The notes beneath the pieces are model-generated. The model was not told the origin of the DNA. It was given only the letters and a program-made list of their open reading frames with translations, and did no database searches. DNA of 21,091 bases from an uncultured Prevotellaceae bacterium (GTDB lineage: Bacteria > Bacteroidota > Bacteroidia > Bacteroidales > Bacteroidaceae): assembly GCA_905202115.1 (NCBI GenBank), contig CAJKQZ010000021.1, positions 1 through 21,091 on the forward strand, read 5' to 3'. Positions 17,105 to 21,091 of this stretch are shown here, piece after piece; the first letter of the stretch is position 1, and each line of letters opens with the position of its first letter. Both the position numbers and the translations under genes were made by a program.

Positions 17105-17914
17105 ATGAGAAAAACGATAATACTTGTTCTTGCGGCGCTCGTGGTTTTTGCGAGCTGCTCAACCGTTCCCGTTACGGGGCGCAAGCAGGTGCTGCTCGTG
17201 AGCGACAGCGAAGTGCTCACGTCGAGCCTTACGGAATATCAGAAATACATGAATACGGCCACGAAGTCGACCAATGCCGCACAGACGGCCCAGGTGGAAA
17301 GGGTTGGCAAGAAGATAGCGGCCGCTACCGAGGCTTATTTGCGCATGAACGGGCAAGAGAGCGAGATCCAGAACTTTTCATGGGAGTTCAACCTTGTGAA
17401 AAGCGATGAACTGAACGCTTTCTGTATGCCCGGCGGCAAGATTGTGGTTTATGAAGGGCTGATGAAAATAATGTCGTCGGACGATGAACTGGCCGTCGTG
17501 CTCGGGCACGAGGTGGCGCACGCCGTGGCAAAACACAGCAACGAGCGCATGAGCCAGCAGGTGCTGGCGCAGTACGGTTCGAACATTCTCGGAGCCGCGC
17601 TCGCAAACAAAAGCGCGTCCATACAGAACGTAGCAGGGCAGGTTTACGGTTTGGGAACGCAGTATGGAGTTACTCTGCCGTTCTCGCGCAAGCACGAGAG
17701 CGAGGCCGACTACATAGGTTTGATTTTCATGCGTCTTGCGGGATACGACCCTAATGTGGCGCTTTCTTTCTGGCAGAAGATGTCGGCGGCCTCGTCGAAT
17801 TCTACTCCCGAGTTTATGAGCACGCATCCGAGCGACGCTACGCGAATTTCGCAGATAAAGAAAGAACTGCCTACCGTGCTGTCGAAATACCAGCCGCTTG
17901 CCACTGTAAATTAG
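17105..17914 (+). CDS. M48-family zinc metallopeptidase, lipoprotein
   Basis: This 269-residue protein begins with a lipoprotein signal peptide whose lipobox gives C18 (VVFASC). It has the zinc-protease motif HEVAH at 135-139 (H135, E136, H139), with a third metal ligand E200 in HESEAD. It also carries the M48 features NAFCMPGGKIVVYEGL (104-119) and STHPSDATRI (239-248). Relatives of this size include the periplasmic proteases LoiP, YcaL and BepA, which degrade or assemble outer-membrane proteins; a quality-control role in the envelope is inferred. The start at 17105 is preferred over an in-frame ATG at 17081 because it begins the signal peptide (MRKTIILVLAAL). It is a single-gene unit ending before repeat copy F. 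Confidence 0.93.
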   Translation: MRKTIILVLAALVVFASCSTVPVTGRKQVLLVSDSEVLTSSLTEYQKYMNTATKSTNAAQTAQVERVGKKIAAATEAYLRMNGQESEIQNFSWEFNLVKSDELNAFCMPGGKIVVYEGLMKIMSSDDELAVVLGHEVAHAVAKHSNERMSQQVLAQYGSNILGAALANKSASIQNVAGQVYGLGTQYGVTLPFSRKHESEADYIGLIFMRLAGYDPNVALSFWQKMSAASSNSTPEFMSTHPSDATRISQIKKELPTVLSKYQPLATVN

Positions 17915-18000
17915 GCAAGGGCTTTTTCGCCTGCCGCACGGTTTGTATTACAACGTAAAAAGCACCCGTTTATAAAGGTGCGGGAGTGTGCAAAAAATAA

Positions 18001-18060
18001 CTCTGAGATAATTTGAAATATGTCTGAGATATTTTAAAATATCTCAGACATATTTTTTTT
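18001..18060 (+). repeat. Dispersed palindromic repeat, short form, copy F
   Basis: The left part retains only half of the small palindrome (CTCTGAGATAATT). It is followed by a perfect 40-bp core palindrome at 18016-18055 (half-site AAATATGTCTGAGATATTTT) and a run of nine or more T. Located 87 bp after the M48 stop and 119 bp beyond the VanZ-like stop, it sits between convergent genes, where it could act as a shared transcription terminator. Confidence 0.9.
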
Positions 18061-18178
18061 TACGTGCGGGAGCTTTTCTGCAGTGTGCAAAAACGGACTC
18101 CTTTTTATGTATTGACGTTCTGTTTTATGCCGAATGTTTCTTCCGTGCGGCTTTGTCGGATGTTGCGCCAGGTTGGAT

Positions 18179-18574
18179 TCATTTCTTTTCTCGCACCTTG
18201 CGGAACAGGTTCCCCATTATGAAGCGTCCCACAGCCGCGCCGAACAGTACTCCCACCGCGTCGGCCGCGAAGTCGAGCCATTCGCCGCTGCGGCAGTCGG
18301 TAAGGTTTTCCTGCATAAGTTCGATGAGCCCTCCCATGAGCACGGGCAGAATAACCGCCACGATGAAGAGGCGCATTCCGCTTAATGTGCTGCGGCTGTG
18401 GTAGTATTCGGTCCAGTAAACAATGCCGAGTGAGAAATACAAAGCTACGTGCGTCCATTTGTCGATGAACTTTACATCATCGAGCGGCGTTTCGGGAACG
18501 GGAATGAGGCATATTGTGAAAATTGCCGCCACGAACAGAATCGTAACGGGGTAGCGGCGTAGTATCTTTATCAT
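18179..18574 (-). CDS. VanZ-like membrane protein
   Basis: This 131-residue integral membrane protein has four predicted hydrophobic segments (about 9-26, 40-56, 67-85 and 102-122). It has the VanZ-family patterns FIDKWTHVALYFSLG (36-50), GGLIELMQ (81-88) and the Asp-containing GEWLDFAADAVGVLFG (97-112). VanZ itself confers low-level teicoplanin resistance by an unclear route; most relatives, including this one, have no known function and this is not evidence of resistance. The ATG at 18574 is chosen because the hydrophobic protein begins there; the longer frame would need a TTG at 18607. It is convergent with the M48 gene and divergent from the symporter. Confidence 0.85.
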   Translation of the reverse strand: MIKILRRYPVTILFVAAIFTICLIPVPETPLDDVKFIDKWTHVALYFSLGIVYWTEYYHSRSTLSGMRLFIVAVILPVLMGGLIELMQENLTDCRSGEWLDFAADAVGVLFGAAVGRFIMGNLFRKVREKK

Positions 18575-18771
18575 GTCTGTCGGTTTTTTGTTTGATTTTC
18601 TTGTCAATGTGGCGGCGAATGCGCTGTTTTCCGGCGCGAAAGTAGTTATTTCCGTAATAATATATATGCTGGCGCGGCGCGAAATCGTTCGTATAAGCCG
18701 TTCTCGGTTTCAAAAATTGCTGTTTATCACCATAAAATGCGGAAAAAAATCAGAGAAAGGCAAATAATTCA

Positions 18772-18779
18772 TACTTTTG
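18772..18779 (+). promoter_or_regulatory. Possible -7 element of the symporter gene
   Basis: TACTTTTG matches TAnnTTTG, 39 bp before the symporter ATG; no matching -33 TTTG is found. The sequence is identical to the -7 octamer of the ATPase gene. Confidence 0.4.
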
Positions 18780-18818
18780 CCATATATTTTAAGAAAATAA
18801 GGTTCATAACGTAACGAA

Positions 18819-20201
18819 ATGGAAGAAAGAGGCAATTTCGGCAGCAAAATAGGAATAATTTTCGCCACTGCGGGTTCGGCCGTAGGGCTCGGTAACATCT
18901 GGCGTTTCCCCACCGAGGCGGGCAACAACGGAGGCGGTGCCTTTCTGCTGGTATATGTGTTGTGCGTGATAGCAATGGGTATTCCTTTGATGATAGCCGA
19001 GTTTACCGTGGGGCGGCATTCGCACGCCAACACCGGTTCCGCCTACAGAATTCTCTCGCCCCGTGGCAGCTGGGGCTTTGTGGGAAAAATCGAGGTGCTC
19101 GCCGCTTTTCTCATACTCGCTTATTATTCGGTCGTTGCGGGGTGGACGCTTTATTATGCCGTTCAGGCGCTTACGAACCGCTTCAATGTAATGGCGCGCG
19201 GGGGAGATGCTTCGGCTTTTGCCGACAACTTCAACAGTTTTGTGGCCAATCCCTGGCTGCCGCTGCTGTGTCTTTCGGCTTTTATGGTAGTGACGCATTT
19301 CGTGGTGGTGCGCGGTGTGAAAAGCGGCATTGAGAGGTCGTCGAAGATACTTATGCCTTTTCTTTTTCTCCTGCTTATAGTGCTTCTTGTCTGTTCGCTC
19401 ACCACTCCGGGGGCGTCGCAGGGAATAGAATTCCTGTTCACTCCCGATTTCTCCAAGATAGATTCGCGCGTGATTATGTCGGCAATGGCTCAGGCGTTCT
19501 ATTCGCTCAGCCTCGGAATGGGATGTATGTGCACTTACGCTTCGTATTTCAAGCGTGATGCCAACATAACCAAGACGGCGTTTACTGTGGGAATAATCGA
19601 CATGTGTGTGGCGGTGATGTCGGGCATTGTGATATTCCCCGCAGTGTTTTCCGTGGCCGGTCTCCAGCCCGATGCGGGCCCTTCGCTTGTGTTCATAGCG
19701 CTGCCCAACGTGTTCCAGCTTGCAATGGGCGGTGTTCCTGCAATGGCTTATGTCTGTTCGCTGGCGTTCTATGTGCTTTTAGTGGTGGCAACGCTCACTT
19801 CTACGATTTCTTTGCACGAGGTGGTGACGGCATACCTTTCCGAAACGCGCGGAATATCGCGGCGCAGGGCGGCTTCCTACGTTACTTGCTGCTGTTTGGT
19901 TTTAGGCGTGTTCTGCTCGCTTTCGCTCGGCGTGCTTGGCGGATTTACAGTGGCGGGAATGAGTATTTTCGATCTTTTCGACTTCGTTACTGCAAAACTT
20001 CTGCTTTTGGCGGCAGGCTTCTTTACTTCTGTTTTCGTGGGGTGGATAATGAAACGCCATATTATTGCCGACGAAATTTCAAACGGGGGTACGCTTAAAC
20101 TGCGCTGCTTTGGTCTGCTTGTTTTCACGCTCAGATTTGTTGTTCCGGTGATTATTGCGGTGGTGTTTCTCGACGGGCTCGGTCTTTTGAACATTCTGTA
20201 G
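18819..20201 (+). CDS. Neurotransmitter:sodium symporter (NSS/SNF) family transporter
   Basis: This 460-residue inner-membrane protein belongs to the LeuT-fold NSS family. The first transmembrane helix holds the family signature ATAGSAVGLGNIWRFP (16-31), with the unwound substrate- and Na+-binding region, followed by the EAGNNGGGAFLLVYV segment. About eleven hydrophobic helices are visible, consistent with the shorter bacterial NSS members such as MhsT and Tyt1, whereas LeuT and eukaryotic members have twelve. Bacterial relatives import amino acids with Na+, often tryptophan, tyrosine or other hydrophobic ones; the exact substrate cannot be read from the sequence. It is followed after 6 bp by the HhH gene and is probably cotranscribed with it. 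Confidence 0.93.
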   Translation: MEERGNFGSKIGIIFATAGSAVGLGNIWRFPTEAGNNGGGAFLLVYVLCVIAMGIPLMIAEFTVGRHSHANTGSAYRILSPRGSWGFVGKIEVLAAFLILAYYSVVAGWTLYYAVQALTNRFNVMARGGDASAFADNFNSFVANPWLPLLCLSAFMVVTHFVVVRGVKSGIERSSKILMPFLFLLLIVLLVCSLTTPGASQGIEFLFTPDFSKIDSRVIMSAMAQAFYSLSLGMGCMCTYASYFKRDANITKTAFTVGIIDMCVAVMSGIVIFPAVFSVAGLQPDAGPSLVFIALPNVFQLAMGGVPAMAYVCSLAFYVLLVVATLTSTISLHEVVTAYLSETRGISRRRAASYVTCCCLVLGVFCSLSLGVLGGFTVAGMSIFDLFDFVTAKLLLLAAGFFTSVFVGWIMKRHIIADEISNGGTLKLRCFGLLVFTLRFVVPVIIAVVFLDGLGLLNIL

Positions 20202-20207
20202 GTTTTC

Positions 20208-20900
20208 ATGTGGCGGGGTTTGCGTTTCGGAAAGCATGACAGGGCGGTCGTCGCCGTTATTGCGGCGGCGTTGTGCGCAGTGTTTCTTGTCGTCTCGCTT
20301 TCCGGCCGTAGGGTTCACCGTGTTTCACCTCCTGCTCGGGAACAGATTGCGGAGCTTCGCGATTTTGCTGTTTCCGTTTCCGACACAATGCATGGCTCCG
20401 TGCCCGTAGAGATCTCGCGTACGGCCGTTGTGCCGCGTGCCGGCTCTAACTCACACCGCGTATCGCAGTCTGCGAACGTCGGTTCCTATGAGGTAATCCA
20501 TAAACTGAGTGCAGGAGAACAGGTAGACCTTAATTGTGGCGATACCTCGCTTTTGAAACGCGTTCCAGGGGTGGGAAGCGTGTTGGCGCGCCGCATTGTG
20601 CGTTACGGAGAGCTTTTGGGCGGGTATGTGTCGCCTGCGCAGGCTGCCGAGGTGTACGGTTTATCTTCCGGAATGGAGAAATGGTTTTGCGTAGGCAATG
20701 TTGCGCCGCGGAAGATAAATCTCAATAGGGCTACATACGCCGAAATGTTGCGCCACCCGTATTTCAATGTCCGGCAGGTGCGGGCTGTGATTCGTCGCCG
20801 CGATTTGTCAGGTAGAATATCCGGACTTGCGCAAATGCGTCTCGATACGGTATTTGCCGAAAAGGACATTCAGCGTCTGGTTCCTTATGTGGAGTTCTGA
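20208..20900 (+). CDS. ComEA-like helix-hairpin-helix protein, membrane-anchored
   Basis: This 230-residue protein has one N-terminal membrane helix at about 13-32, a low-complexity linker, and two helix-hairpin-helix domains. The first (about 105-152) includes VDLNCGDTSLLKRVPGVGSVLARRIV. The second (about 168-226) starts KINLNRATYAEMLRHPYF and lacks the classical GVG turn. Such proteins resemble ComEA, which binds DNA outside the membrane during natural transformation. In Bacteroidota they are common and mostly uncharacterised, so DNA binding is inferred and a competence role is not shown. The start 6 bp after the symporter stop suggests an operon without an obvious functional link. Confidence 0.88.
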   Translation: MWRGLRFGKHDRAVVAVIAAALCAVFLVVSLSGRRVHRVSPPAREQIAELRDFAVSVSDTMHGSVPVEISRTAVVPRAGSNSHRVSQSANVGSYEVIHKLSAGEQVDLNCGDTSLLKRVPGVGSVLARRIVRYGELLGGYVSPAQAAEVYGLSSGMEKWFCVGNVAPRKINLNRATYAEMLRHPYFNVRQVRAVIRRRDLSGRISGLAQMRLDTVFAEKDIQRLVPYVEF

Positions 20901-20914
20901 ATGTCGGGATTTTT

Positions 20915-20983
20915 CTAACGTTAGTGCGTTGCCGGTAGAACCGGCCGGCAGAAAACCGGCAGACAGTTATTTTCTGCAGAAAA
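20915..20983. other. Cluster of short inverted repeats after the HhH gene
   Basis: CTAACGTTAG (20915-20924) and TTTTCTGCAGAAAA (20970-20983) are perfect palindromes. Between them CCGGT-AGA-ACCGG and GCCGG-CAGAAAA-CCGGC can each form 5-bp stems. Any of these could end the symporter-HhH transcript, but none has a following U tract, so no single terminator is called. Confidence 0.4.
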
Positions 20984-20990
20984 AGCCTCG

Positions 20991-21091
20991 CGAAAAATTT
21001 TTTTATTTTTTTACTTGGTAAAAAACTTCCCGCAGAAAATTGAAAATACAAGGGAGATAATCGAAAATATGTCTGAGATAATTCAAAATAT
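20991..21091 (+). repeat. Dispersed palindromic repeat, long form, copy G (cut by window edge)
   Basis: The left A/T tract is less palindromic than in copy B. It is followed by the 48-bp arm at 21016-21063, which differs from copy B's arm at two positions, and by the first core unit from 21064. The sequence ends at 21091 just as the second, inverted unit begins (AAAATAT), so the core and right arm continue outside the window. Confidence 0.85.

Noticed and set aside
18179..18574. VanZ-like protein as a glycopeptide-resistance gene
   Set aside because: Only the broad family fold is present, with no vanHAX-type neighbours; VanZ-like proteins are widespread with unknown roles.

Overview
The window looks like a chromosomal segment of a Bacteroidales bacterium (phylum Bacteroidota). 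Reasons: the gene order clpP-clpX ... recQ ... guaB-parvulins-OstA-like-mutL-OmpA is a Bacteroidales arrangement; several promoters match the Bacteroidota consensus (TTTG at -33, TAnnTTTG at -7); start codons lack clear Shine-Dalgarno sequences; and the OmpA-type N-terminus and the extended RecQ are of the kinds found in this order. Genus cannot be decided from the sequence alone.

Layout. Positions 1-16516 are almost entirely minus-strand. Read in the direction of transcription (right to left), they hold a DUF4143-type AAA ATPase, clpP-clpX (overlapping), a small outer-membrane barrel protein, recQ, a guaB-parvulin-SurA-OstA/LptA operon, mutL, and the 5' end of an OmpA-family gene cut by the left edge. 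Positions 17105-20900 hold a plus-strand M48 metallopeptidase lipoprotein, a minus-strand VanZ-like membrane protein, and a plus-strand pair of a neurotransmitter:sodium symporter and a two-HhH ComEA-like protein.

Function. Most genes are housekeeping: ATP-dependent proteolysis (ClpXP), repair and recombination (RecQ, MutL), GMP synthesis (GuaB), and outer-membrane biogenesis (two periplasmic parvulin chaperones translationally linked to an OstA/LptA-like LPS-transport protein).

The unusual content is intergenic. Seven copies of one palindromic repeat, built on the unit AAATATGTCTGAGATA and its reverse complement, occupy seven different intergenic gaps. Every gap longer than about 260 bp has exactly one, and none lies in a gene. 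Three copies (about 9038-9217, 14837-15015 and 20991 to the right edge) belong to a longer, roughly 180-bp form with conserved flanking arms. Three others (about 12460, 16882 and 18001) share a short-form architecture, and the copy at 2460 is a rearranged array. This dispersed family, and a pair of 19-bp direct repeats 32 bp apart over the ATPase promoter, are the parts most worth following up.
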